The translations under genes were made by a program, and so were the position numbers. Of a DNA stretch of 64,000 nt, positions 16,508 to 25,895 are shown one piece after another. The stretch is from Acidobacteriaceae bacterium KBS 83. Its GTDB lineage: Bacteria; Acidobacteriota; Terriglobia; Terriglobales; Acidobacteriaceae. A model generated the notes under the pieces. The model saw nothing but the letters and a program-made list of their open reading frames with translations. It was not told where the DNA came from and did not search any database. Numbering within the stretch: position 1 is the first letter of the stretch; every line of letters starts with the position of its first letter. The stretch is from contig KB906734.1 in assembly GCA_000381585.1 (NCBI GenBank), positions 558,001 through 622,000 on the forward strand. Reading direction: 5' to 3'.

Positions 16508-19500
16508 CTAGAAGATGATCTTCAGCGCGAGTTGCGTGTTGAACGGTTCTCCAGGCCCGATACCTGGAGCGTAGTTGCCGGCCCCGATGGTGGCGCCGAC
16601 CTGACCGAAGCTGCTGGAGTCCGTGTACGCATTGCCTAGCTGCGTGGGTCCGGGGCTGGCCAGGTTGAGACGATTGGTGACGTTGAACATCTCCACGCGG
16701 AACTGAGTGTTGACCCGCTCCGTGATGGGAGTGTTCTTGAAGATGGAGAGATCGGCGTCGGCGAAGCCGGGACCGAAGAAGCTGTTGCGGTGGAAGTTGC
16801 CCCAGGTGCTGGCAGCCGGGTCGACGAATGAGCCTGGGTTAAACCACTGCACGAAGCGTGAGCCATCGACGTTCTGAACCTTGTGACTTACGCCCGTGAA
16901 GGGGCTTCCGACCTGGTCCGGGCGTTGGGTGTACTGGTTGGTACCCGAGGTGTCCGTGCCGCTGAAGAGGTTGATTGGCTGCCCGCCTTTCAGGGTGATG
17001 ACGGAATTCAGCTCCCATCCATGCGTGAGCAGCGACGGGCCGCGGAAGCCGGGGATTGTGTAGTTGACGTAACCGACGAAGGTGTTACGGGTATCGAAGT
17101 CGCTGGCGCCGTAATCCCCCTTGAAGTTGGTGCTGTCCTGCGGCAACTGCCCGCGGTACTGCGTCACCTCGTCGAGGTTGTGGCTCCACGTGTAGCTGAA
17201 CTGAGTGGTCACGCCATGCGTGTTCCGCAGCTTCAAGACGGCCTGCAGCGCGTTGTAGTTGGAGGTGCCGATGCTCGCGATCTGGTTGATTTCACCGTAC
17301 TGCGGGTACGAGGAGATGTAGGGGCGGTTGGTTATGCCTTTGTACTGAGCTCCGTCGAAGGTGACATCCGTGGTGGGCCCGCCGAGAAATGGCTGGTTGA
17401 TGTTGAGAATGCTGAGCAGCCGGCGGCCCTGGCTGCCGACGTAGCCCATCTGGACAAGGCCCTTGGTACCGAGTGACTGCTCGACCTGAAGGTTGAAGTT
17501 GAAGTTATATGGCGTTCGGAAGTTGCGATCGACGGAGAAGACGCCGCACGGGTTGGAAGGATTGCAGACGACTGTGCCGCTGGGCATGATGGACTGGCCA
17601 GGAACGACGACCGTGGGGCTCGGTATCGCGACGGTGAAGACCGGATCGGCACCGCCGGGATTGCCCTCAAGACCGTTCGGCGCGTTGTTGCCGGGACGAT
17701 TGTCGAGGAAGGGGTTGGCGTTGGGCGTGTCAAAGAACATGCCGAAGCCGCCGCGCAGTACAGTTCCTGTCCAAACGCGGGGAGAGTAACTGAAGCCGAC
17801 GCGCGGACTGAAATTCATCCAGTCACTCGGATAGACCTCGCTGATCTGGGCGCCCTGGAAGGCGAGGCCAGCGTTGCTGGTGAGTTCCGGACGGAAGACG
17901 GAGAGGTTCTTGTAGTCCGAGTACATAGGCTGCACGTAGTCGTAGCGCACGCCGTAGTTAATGTTGAGGTAGGGCAGGACCTGCCAGCTATCCTGCGCGA
18001 AAAGATCGAAGGTATTGATGAAGACCTGCCGCTCCGCATTGCCGCGAGCGATGGACGCGGAGGCGAGATAGCCGCCGAGAAAATCGGCAAGCGCTTCGGT
18101 GTTGCCGCTGCAGTCATTGCCCTGAGTGCACCATGGGCCCTGCGCGCCGGTGAACTTGAATGTGCCGGTGGAGTGACGTTGGTAGAACTCATCGATCTGC
18201 GCGTTGCGGTATTCACCGCCGAAGCGCAACTGATGTCGTCCGAGACTCCAGGAAAGGGCTTCGTCGATATGACCAGTGATGTCGTTGCGACCCTCGGGCG
18301 GGGTCTGGCCGATGACCTCGAAGCCGCTGATGTTGATGTTCGGCGAGTTCGAGTAGGGCGAGTTGGTGACGAAGCCGAGCGAGTCCACATTGAACCCGGT
18401 CTGCTGATCGTTGAAGACCTGGTTGAAGTAGTTCACTCCCATCGTGATCTGGTTGGTGATGTGCGGCGAGATAGTCCAGTTGTGCACGAGTGAATAGTTG
18501 TAGACGTGGATGGGCGCGACCTCGAAATACCAGGGGATGACGCAGTTGCCGCAGACGGGCGCAATCTGGTTGCCCTGGCCGAGAAAGGCGCGTGCGGAGA
18601 GCGATTGCCGGTCGTTGAAGTTATGATCGCCTTTGATGACGCCGTTGTAGCTGTAGCCGGTTTCCGGCGCAGAGCCGCTGAAGTTGTTGCCCTGCGGAGG
18701 TCCGGTAAGCGCGTCTGCCGGCCAGAGCGTCTTCAACAGCGCGTCGGTGGCGGAGTTCACGCCAACCCGGTACTGCTGCATCAACGCAAGCGCCTGCGAC
18801 TGATAGGCAGCCGAGGGCTCGGTGCCCTGGTTGCCGGTCGCGATGCGGAACTTCTGCTTTTCGAAGTTTGCGAACCAGAAGGTGTGGTCCTTCCAGAATG
18901 GACCGCCGGCACTGGCGCCCCACTGCTCGTTGCGCAGAGGTGGGTTGCCGGTCTGGAACGGCGAGACGACGGCGAGTGCCTCGTTGCGGTTGTAGTAGTA
19001 AGCCGTGCCGTGGATCTGGTTTGTGCCTGATTTGGTTACGAGATTGACGGTACCGCCCGGATTGCGTCCCGTCTCCGGCGAGGACTGCGTCTGCAGGGAG
19101 AACTCTTCGACGGAATCGATAGGGAGCGTGACACCGGCAATGTTTTCGACACCGCCCTGATTGACGGCGGGGATGTTGTGCCAGAGGTCGTTGTTGTCGG
19201 AGCCGTCGATCTGCCAGTTGACCTGGTTGGCGCGTGTGCCATTCACCGAGCCGTAGCCGCCGGCCGAGTAGCCGGCGAACCCAGGAGCGAGACCGATCAT
19301 CTGCGTGAAGTCACGGCCATTGAGCGGAATGTCCTGCACGGTCTTGCTGGGGATGGTGGTGGTCTGCACGGGCGTGGTTGTGTCGAGCGCAAGGCTGGAG
19401 CCGCTGACCTCGATGGTTGTCGCCTGTTGCGCAACCGTGAGTTTCACCGGCACGGTGTGGATAGCGCCCGCGGAGACGCTGAGCTTTGTAATCTTGAGGG

Positions 19501-19780
19501 TGTCGAAGCCCGCATCTGTAACTGTGACTGTGTAAGAGCCGAGTGGAAGATCCGGGAAGTTGAAATCGCCGCCGGCGGCGGAGACGCTCTGCCGAGCGAC
19601 GCCGGTAGCATCGTCTGTGATCTGAACCTGGGCACCGGGGATTGCGGCGCCTGCAGGATCGGTGACGGTGCCGTTGATGGCACCACGGAAGGTTTGCGCG
19701 CCGGCGAGAGTGCCGGAGAAGACAGCAGCGACCAGCGCTGCCCGTCCGAGGTGGACAAGAGACGTACGACGCCACAGCAT
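16508..19780 (-). CDS. TonB-dependent receptor with carboxypeptidase-like domain (Oar-like)
   Basis: This outer-membrane protein of about 1090 residues is of the type expanded in Acidobacteriota. After a signal peptide ending near LAGAQ there is a carboxypeptidase regulatory-like Ig-fold domain (GTVTDPAGAAIPGAQV, about 35-115), a plug region containing NGRDFTQMIGLAPG, and a long barrel with many aromatic, Asn-rich strands ending in LALKIIF. The frame opens at 19813, but ATG 19780 has GGAGG six bases upstream and gives the better signal peptide. Family members import polymers or siderophores with TonB or act in surface organisation; the ligand is unknown. No SusD partner is adjacent. A GAF-ANTAR regulator is divergent from it. 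Confidence 0.92.
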   Translation of the reverse strand: MLWRRTSLVHLGRAALVAAVFSGTLAGAQTFRGAINGTVTDPAGAAIPGAQVQITDDATGVARQSVSAAGGDFNFPDLPLGSYTVTVTDAGFDTLKITKLSVSAGAIHTVPVKLTVAQQATTIEVSGSSLALDTTTPVQTTTIPSKTVQDIPLNGRDFTQMIGLAPGFAGYSAGGYGSVNGTRANQVNWQIDGSDNNDLWHNIPAVNQGGVENIAGVTLPIDSVEEFSLQTQSSPETGRNPGGTVNLVTKSGTNQIHGTAYYYNRNEALAVVSPFQTGNPPLRNEQWGASAGGPFWKDHTFWFANFEKQKFRIATGNQGTEPSAAYQSQALALMQQYRVGVNSATDALLKTLWPADALTGPPQGNNFSGSAPETGYSYNGVIKGDHNFNDRQSLSARAFLGQGNQIAPVCGNCVIPWYFEVAPIHVYNYSLVHNWTISPHITNQITMGVNYFNQVFNDQQTGFNVDSLGFVTNSPYSNSPNINISGFEVIGQTPPEGRNDITGHIDEALSWSLGRHQLRFGGEYRNAQIDEFYQRHSTGTFKFTGAQGPWCTQGNDCSGNTEALADFLGGYLASASIARGNAERQVFINTFDLFAQDSWQVLPYLNINYGVRYDYVQPMYSDYKNLSVFRPELTSNAGLAFQGAQISEVYPSDWMNFSPRVGFSYSPRVWTGTVLRGGFGMFFDTPNANPFLDNRPGNNAPNGLEGNPGGADPVFTVAIPSPTVVVPGQSIMPSGTVVCNPSNPCGVFSVDRNFRTPYNFNFNLQVEQSLGTKGLVQMGYVGSQGRRLLSILNINQPFLGGPTTDVTFDGAQYKGITNRPYISSYPQYGEINQIASIGTSNYNALQAVLKLRNTHGVTTQFSYTWSHNLDEVTQYRGQLPQDSTNFKGDYGASDFDTRNTFVGYVNYTIPGFRGPSLLTHGWELNSVITLKGGQPINLFSGTDTSGTNQYTQRPDQVGSPFTGVSHKVQNVDGSRFVQWFNPGSFVDPAASTWGNFHRNSFFGPGFADADLSIFKNTPITERVNTQFRVEMFNVTNRLNLASPGPTQLGNAYTDSSSFGQVGATIGAGNYAPGIGPGEPFNTQLALKIIF

Positions 19781-20127
19781 AACTAGCCTCCAAAGAATTA
19801 CGAATCGCGACAAAGACCTGCGCCGTCATTGGGCATAGGCCGAATGGTTGATCGTTCTTCTGCCTGGAAGAGGGTTCTGCTCGAGTGCTTCGACGTGGAA
19901 GGGACTACGCCCAAGGCCTGCTCTACTGGGAGGGAGGCCTTTGTTTCTGCTTACTGCTTGCTGAAACGGTTGGGATTCCTTACTGTACCGGTAAGCGTAA
20001 ATCGAACGCAACCGGAAAAGAAGGCTGGCTCCGCGCGTAGACACTTTCTTCCCGTCTTCCAATTCACACAGTCATGCCACGCGCACCGGGAGTGCGAGGG
20101 GCCCTCTGAGAGGAGACGCAGAGAACT
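19781..20127. other. Divergent intergenic region, receptor/ANTAR regulator
   Basis: These 347 bp contain the leaders of both genes. A 7-bp inverted repeat (19913-19919 with 19935-19941, AAGGCCT/AGGCCTT, 15-nt loop) followed by TTGTTTC on the plus strand could be an attenuator-like hairpin, and CTTAC/GTAAG around 19980 could form another. No clear pair of ANTAR-type hexaloop hairpins was identified by eye, and no confident promoter. Confidence 0.4.
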
Positions 20128-20886
20128 ATGTATGCACATCAGGACGCTACCAACTGGCAGAACGTAGAAGACGCGCATCTTGAGTTCCTGCATGAACTTG
20201 GAAGCCGCATTGCGGCGGCTGATCCGCTGCATGAGGTACTGAACCGAGTGGTCGAGTTTGCCACTTCGATTGTGCGTTGCGATGCGTGCCTGATCTATGT
20301 GCTGCAAGGCGAGAAGCTGGTGCTGCGCGCGTCGAAGATTCCGCATGCGGAGCTTGTGGATAATCTCGATTTGCAACTGGGACAGGGCATTACGGGATGG
20401 GTAGCGGAGCATCGCGAGCCGGTATCGATTGCAAAAAATGCCGCTGGCGATGCGCGATTCAAGGCATTCAAGGACCTTCCGGAAGACCGCTTCGAGGCGT
20501 TCCTCTCTGTGCCACTGTTGAGCCGGGGCAAGCTGGTGGGCGTGATCAACGTGCAGCATCGCAAGCCACACGAGCATACGCAGCGCGAGATACAACTGCT
20601 CTCCACGATTGGATTTCTTGTGGGCGCCGAGATCGAGATGGCGCGACTGGAGATGGAGCGCGAAGAGCTGAGCGATCGGCTGGAGACACGCAAGGTGGTC
20701 GACCGGGCGAAGGGCATTCTGCAACGCGATCTGAAGATCGATGAAGAGAGCGCCTATGCCGCGCTGCGCAAGCAGAGCCGGCAGAAGCGGCGCTCCATGC
20801 GCGAACTGGCCGAGGCGATTGTGCTGAGCGACGAGCTGCGGCGGCTGGGACGAACGGGTTCCGATGCGCGGCATCCTCTGAAATAA
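20128..20886 (+). CDS. GAF-ANTAR transcription antiterminator
   Basis: This 252-residue predicted RNA-binding regulator has a GAF sensor domain at about 20-170 (LGQGITGWVAEHREP and FLSVPLLSRGKLVGVINVQ are typical), a short coiled linker (EMARLEMEREELSDRLE) and an ANTAR domain at about 188-240 (VVDRAKGILQRD, RKQSRQKRRSMRELAEAI). ANTAR proteins bind paired hairpins in leader RNAs and prevent termination. The GAF domain could bind a small ligand or the protein could be paired with a sensor kinase, but no kinase is nearby. AGGAGA lies 11 nt before ATG 20128. The divergent TonB receptor and the downstream S9 peptidase are candidate targets. Confidence 0.88.
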   Translation: MYAHQDATNWQNVEDAHLEFLHELGSRIAAADPLHEVLNRVVEFATSIVRCDACLIYVLQGEKLVLRASKIPHAELVDNLDLQLGQGITGWVAEHREPVSIAKNAAGDARFKAFKDLPEDRFEAFLSVPLLSRGKLVGVINVQHRKPHEHTQREIQLLSTIGFLVGAEIEMARLEMEREELSDRLETRKVVDRAKGILQRDLKIDEESAYAALRKQSRQKRRSMRELAEAIVLSDELRRLGRTGSDARHPLK

Positions 20887-20931
20887 CGAACTTAAGCGCG
20901 ATTTGTGAGGGCGCCTGCTACACTCCGGGGC

Positions 20932-22956
20932 ATGCGCCGCGGCCCTGTTTGCTCTGCCTTTGTCCTTCTGTTCGCCTTCCCTCTTTTCAGCCAGACTCCG
21001 AAACCCGGCCTGAAAATCGACGATCTGAACCAACTGGTTCGCGTGGGCGATCCAAAGGTGTCGCCCGACGGGAAGCAGATCGTCTACACCGTTTCGCGCG
21101 TCGACACGGAAGACGATAAGAGCGTCAGCGAGTTGTGGATGGTGGATTGGGACGGCTCTAACGACTTTCAGCTGACGTACGGCACGGAGTCGGCGAGCGC
21201 GCCGCAGTGGAGTCCTGACGGACGGTTCCTTGCATTCACCTCTTCGCGACCGGGCAAGGCGAAGGGCTCGCAGGTGTGGGTGATGGATCGGCGCGGCGGT
21301 GAGGCACGCCAGGTGACGGACGTGAAGGAAGATCTGAGCGACTTTCGCTGGTCACCGGATGCGAAGCAACTGCTGCTTACACTTCGCGAGAAGCGGCAGC
21401 CGGAGAGCGACGACAAGAACGCAAAACCCAAACCACCGAATCCGATCGTGATCGATCGCTATCACTTCAAGCAGGACATCGAAGGCTACCTGACGGACAA
21501 GCGCTCGCAGTTGTACCTGTTCGACATCGCGACCAAGAAGCTGACGAAGCTGACGTCCGATGCGGGCAAATATGAGGAGCACGAGGCGGAGTGGTCGCCC
21601 GATGGGACGATGATCGCCTTTGTGAGCAATCAGTCGCAGCCCGACCCCGACCGTGTGGCAGACGACGATGTGTTTGCCGTCGACGCGAAGGCGGGGTCAA
21701 CGCCACGCAAGCTGACGACATTTCCGGGCGAAGACCGTGGGCCGCTGGCGTGGAGCCCGGACAGCAAGCTGATTGCGTATCGGCAGGGACTCTCCGAAAA
21801 GTACACCGCTTACGGCAGCACGCGGCTGGCGGTGGTCGCGGCGCGAGGCGGCGCGGCGGAGCTGAAAGGTACGTCGATTGACAATAACGCCGGGCCGCCG
21901 GTGTTCACGGCGGACAGCAAGTCACTGTTGACCACGATCACCGACGACCGCGTGGTGTTTGTGGAGGAGGTGCCGCTTGCCGGGAGTTCGCCGAAGCGGC
22001 TGACAGGAGAGACGGGAACTGCGAGCGAGCTATCGGCCGGGGGCGGCCACATCGCTCTGCTTTGGTCAACGGATGCGGCAGACCCGGAGGTCTATTCACT
22101 GGACGGCACCAAACTGCACAAGCTGACCGCGCACAATGATGCTCTGCTGGCGCAGCGCACGCTGGCCACAACGGAAGACATTGCGGCGAAGAGCAAGGAC
22201 GGCACCGACGTGCATGGCCTGTTGACGATGCCGGTTGGCTACCAGGCGGGGACGAAGGCGCCGATGTTGCTGTTCATTCATGGCGGCCCCACCGCGCAGG
22301 ATGAGCATCGCTTCACGGTAGACCGCCAGCTCTTTGCTGCGCATGGACTCGCGGTGCTGAACGTGAATTATCGCGGGAGCGCGGGACGCGGCCGCGCATA
22401 CAGTGAGACGATCAACGCCGACTGGGGTGACAAGGAAGTGGCCGATCTGCTGGCGACGGTGGATGCAGCGATCACGACGGGCAAGGTTGACCCGGAGCGC
22501 ATGGTCATCGGCGGATGGAGCTACGGCGGCATATCGACCGACTACATGATTGCGTCGACGACACGCTTCAAGGCCGCATCTAGCGGCGCGGGCACGGCGA
22601 ACCTGTTCGGGATGTACGGCGTGGATGAGTACATCCTGCAGTACGACAACGAATTGGGTCCGCCATGGAAAAACCCGGAGGCGTACATCAAGCTGTCGTA
22701 TCCGTTTTTCCACGTGGAGCGGATCAAGACACCAACGCTCTTTATGGGCGGCGACAAGGACTTTAACGTAACGCTGGTGGGTGGTGAGCAGATGTACCAG
22801 GCGTTGAAGAGTGTCGGCGTCCCGTCGGAGTTGATTGTGTATCCGGGGCAGTTCCATGGCTTCACGCGGCCCAGCTTTATTCGCGATCGTTATGAGCGAT
22901 GGTTTGCCTGGTATGACAAGTACCTGGGAATTAAGCCGGTTGTAACTGCGAAGTAG
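20932..22956 (+). CDS. S9-family prolyl oligopeptidase-like peptidase, exported
   Basis: This protein of about 674 residues has a Sec signal peptide (FVLLFAFPLFSQ) and an N-terminal beta-propeller built from PD40/WD40-like blades (repeated WSPDG, SPDGKQIVY). The C-terminal alpha/beta hydrolase has the serine nucleophile in GGWSYGGIS, a catalytic Asp in FMGGDKDFNV and His in PGQFHGFTRP. It should cleave small peptides, commonly dipeptides or acyl-peptides, in the periplasm. The frame opens at 20905, but ATG 20932 starts directly before the signal peptide. It follows the ANTAR regulator by 45 bp and could be in the same transcript. An SnoaL-like gene follows. Confidence 0.92.
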   Translation: MRRGPVCSAFVLLFAFPLFSQTPKPGLKIDDLNQLVRVGDPKVSPDGKQIVYTVSRVDTEDDKSVSELWMVDWDGSNDFQLTYGTESASAPQWSPDGRFLAFTSSRPGKAKGSQVWVMDRRGGEARQVTDVKEDLSDFRWSPDAKQLLLTLREKRQPESDDKNAKPKPPNPIVIDRYHFKQDIEGYLTDKRSQLYLFDIATKKLTKLTSDAGKYEEHEAEWSPDGTMIAFVSNQSQPDPDRVADDDVFAVDAKAGSTPRKLTTFPGEDRGPLAWSPDSKLIAYRQGLSEKYTAYGSTRLAVVAARGGAAELKGTSIDNNAGPPVFTADSKSLLTTITDDRVVFVEEVPLAGSSPKRLTGETGTASELSAGGGHIALLWSTDAADPEVYSLDGTKLHKLTAHNDALLAQRTLATTEDIAAKSKDGTDVHGLLTMPVGYQAGTKAPMLLFIHGGPTAQDEHRFTVDRQLFAAHGLAVLNVNYRGSAGRGRAYSETINADWGDKEVADLLATVDAAITTGKVDPERMVIGGWSYGGISTDYMIASTTRFKAASSGAGTANLFGMYGVDEYILQYDNELGPPWKNPEAYIKLSYPFFHVERIKTPTLFMGGDKDFNVTLVGGEQMYQALKSVGVPSELIVYPGQFHGFTRPSFIRDRYERWFAWYDKYLGIKPVVTAK

Positions 22957-23056
22957 CACGATCTTGCCAGGACGCCTTGGTATTGAGCTGGATGTAGTGG
23001 TTCTCACCTGACAAAGCCGGAAGGCGTGATGTAAGCTCCGCGCACTGGAGGGTGCT

Positions 23057-23476
23057 ATGTCCGAAGAAAACAAGGCACTTGTGCGCCGTTGGTTTCGAGA
23101 GGTGTGGGGAGAGAATGGAAGCGAGTCTGCGATACCGGAGATGTTTCACGAAAATGGCCGAGCGCACGGGTTTCCTGAGCCGGAGTCGGTCGTAACCAGC
23201 CCGGCGGGGTTCGCTGAACATTGCAAGAACTTTCGCAAAGTCTTTCCTGATATACGGATCACCGTAGACGATCTTGTCGCAGAGGGAGACAAGGTGGCGG
23301 TTCGATGGACTGCGAAGATGACCCACACGGGTGACGACCTTGGTTTTCCCGCGACCTCCAAACCGGTTCGGGTCGTTGGCTCATCATTTCTCATTTGCGG
23401 AAAAGGCAAGATTCTCGAAGGCTGGAACTATATGGATTTGACCAGAATGCGATTGCAACTGCAGGACAAACTATAA
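23057..23476 (+). CDS. SnoaL/ester-cyclase-like NTF2-fold protein
   Basis: This 139-residue protein shows the SnoaL-like layout of the NTF2 fold: an N-terminal helix ENKALVRRWFREVW, the segment FRKVFPDIRITVDDLVAEGDKVAVRW, and FLICGKGKILEGWNYMD near the end. A conserved HTGDDLGFPATSK insert sits about residues 95-107. Some family members are polyketide cyclases, but many are small stress-related proteins of unknown substrate, so no specific reaction is claimed. GGAGG lies five bases before ATG 23057. It stands alone between the S9 peptidase and the broken GH2 gene. Confidence 0.82.
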   Translation: MSEENKALVRRWFREVWGENGSESAIPEMFHENGRAHGFPEPESVVTSPAGFAEHCKNFRKVFPDIRITVDDLVAEGDKVAVRWTAKMTHTGDDLGFPATSKPVRVVGSSFLICGKGKILEGWNYMDLTRMRLQLQDKL

Positions 23477-23532
23477 CGTCGGTTTCAGCTGGCCGCAGCA
23501 GCGCCCAATGACCAGGACGCACGCGGATCATG

Positions 23533-25854
23533 TCAATTAGAGTAGCGCCGTCTCGCGTAAATTGTAATCGCAGCTGTACCTAGATACGGATGTCTGGCGC
23601 TGATACCGATTTTTCCTGTGCGACGTGAGATCGTTTGCACCAGCACGGCGGCGCTGCCCCCATTGTCTGCAAGCCGAAATGGATTGTCGCCAACAATTCG
23701 GCCTGGACCTTCGATGGTCAGGGTGATGTCGCCGTCGACGAAAGGTCGTAATGCGTCGAACTTGTCCACCCCTCCGAAGATCAGCCGGGTTGCGTCTGAT
23801 CCATCGGCTACCAGTTGGGAGTCGGCGGCGTGCAGATGGAGCCGGTCGAGGGTGCGGTCCGAAGAAAATGAGCGCGACAGCGCGAGTTTTGGGCCGATGT
23901 ATCCGTCGATGCGGAGCTCCGGTTTGGCTATTCCATCTATCTTCAGATCGGCGAAGAAGGGTGGATATCGGATGTTTGGAAATCCTTTGCGGTCCGGATG
24001 CAGAACCGAGTGACGTTTGCATCGATTGAAAGCTCAAGCCGTTCGCAGTTGGAGAAAATGGCGGCGAGCTCACCCGGGCCGAAGTCCCAGTAGAAGTTCG
24101 GCTCGATGACAAGCCGCATTTTCGGATCGACCTGTGCGAGATAAAACGAAGCTCCCAGTTTTGAGATACGGAAGACGTCGGCAACACCGGGGCACTTCAC
24201 GCCTTCATCGGCATTCATAAGGGAGGCGTAGTCGAAGGCGCACCATGCGATGACACCGGCACCGTGTGGATAGGCGGCTGCGCGACTGTGGGCCTGTGCG
24301 TGCCGCAGCGTCTGCTGCTGCTGGAGTGTCACATCGCTTGCTCTGCGGTATTTCGCGTCGAAGCCCCTGCGCGCACCATAGTTGAATTGCCCTACCGTCT
24401 CCGCAAGCATGTAAGGCACGCCGGGCAGAGGCGGCAGGATGCCCACGCTACCATCCGGTTCCGCGTGGTAGTCGTCAAAGGCGAAGACATCCTGGTGCCA
24501 TTCGGTGCTCCAGTTTCTGACCGAATCAGGCGTCATAGTACCGGAGGTGGAACGCGTGGGGTCGAGTGATTTGACGAGCGCGCGGGTGCGGCGATAGAGC
24601 TCGGGGTTGTTGAGGGATTCGTTGATACGCACACCCCAAACCACGATGGAGGGTCGGTTGCGATCGCGGCGCACCATAGCTTCTACGTCGCGAACAGCGC
24701 ACTCCTGCCACGCGGAATCGCCGATGTACTGCCAGCCTTGGATCTCCTCCCACACTAAGAGCCCCAGCTCATCGCAGGCGTCGAGGAAGGCGGGAGACTG
24801 CGGGTAGTGCGAACAACGCACGATGTTGCAGTGAAAGCTGTGACGGAGGATCTCTGCATCGCGGCGCAGCAGGCGAGGGGCAGCCGCGAAGCCTACATAG
24901 GGATAGAGTTCGTGCCGGTTCAGCCCGAAGAGATGCAGGCGCTTGCCATTCAATAGAAGCCATCCGGGCTCAAAGCGCGCGTCGCGAAAGCCAACCCGTG
25001 TCCGATGTGTATGAAGAGGTTTCTCATCCTCAAGCAGCGTTAGCTCCAGGTCGTAGAGCTGCGGCGATTCGACATCCCACAGAACGATGTGCTGCAGATC
25101 ATTGAGCGTCAGATGAATCTCCTGACTGGCCTTTGCAATGTCCAAAGCTCGCCAGGTGTGCGCTATGTTGCGTTTTCTGTCGCGCAGGGTGGCCACCACG
25201 CGAGATGAGGCCGTTAACCGCATGGTGCTTTCGATTTGACAGATGATGTCGAGTTTCCGCTCCGGGATGAGGACGTTCTGTGGGCGCGCGATGACGTCGC
25301 GAATAAAGGCATGGGGTACGGCGCACACGCTTACAGAGCCAGTGATGCCGCCGGGGAGAAGGTAATCGACTGACTGCGGTCCGCGCGGCGAGCCGCCAGG
25401 CGGAATGTTGAGCCAGCGGCTATCGACTGCAACTGCGAGAACGTTGTCCTGTTCCTGGAGGAGGCTGGTGACTTCGTAATCGAAGGGGAGGAAACCACCG
25501 AAGTGCTGCGGGAGACTATGGCCATTGACAGTTACGTTTGCGGCCGCCAACACGCGATCGAAGTGCAGGAAGATGCGTTGTCCGCGCAATCCGTCCGGTA
25601 GAGCGGGGAAACGGAGTGGGGCAACGTGACGCGGACGAATGACGTGTCGTCGAAGCCTGGATGCGCCGCGGCGCGTACCCATTTGCCGCCGAAGAGCCAG
25701 TCATGGTCGAGAGAAAGGACGGCAGTGGCGGTTTCGCTGCCAAGGTACCGGGATGCGGAGGCAAGATGATCTTTCGCTGGTTCCACGAGGAGCGTTGCGG
25801 CACATGCTTGAGGAAGGTTCTTCGCGAAGGGTGCGGCGAGATTTCTGGAATCAT
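23533..25854 (-). pseudogene. Disrupted GH2 beta-galactosidase/glucuronidase-type gene
   Basis: Pieces of one glycoside hydrolase family 2 protein lie in successive frames. A start at 25854 gives a twin-arginine signal (PHPSRRTFLKH). The next frame gives LSLDHDWLFGGKW and VTLPHSVSPL, an N-terminal GH2 piece. The longest frame (25682-23943) covers the sandwich and TIM barrel, with GLNRHELYPY and NGKRLHLFG. After about 24015 the frame changes again and carries PDRKGFPNIRYPPFFADL and GPGRIVGDNPFRLAD to a stop at 23533. Between VTLPHSVSPL and LPDGLRGQRIF about 20 residues usual in the family seem missing. At least two and probably three disruptions make it a pseudogene unless they are assembly errors. 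It lies 41 bp after the glycosyltransferase gene. Confidence 0.75.
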
Positions 25855-25895
25855 GAGATGGCCCGTTGTTGTGATGCGGCTGGCTCAGACTGTGC

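Noticed and set aside
23537-24187. 216-residue minus-strand frame at the end of the GH2 gene
   Set aside because: It is neither the barrel frame nor the C-terminal frame of the GH2 gene; Ser/Arg-rich with no domain sense.
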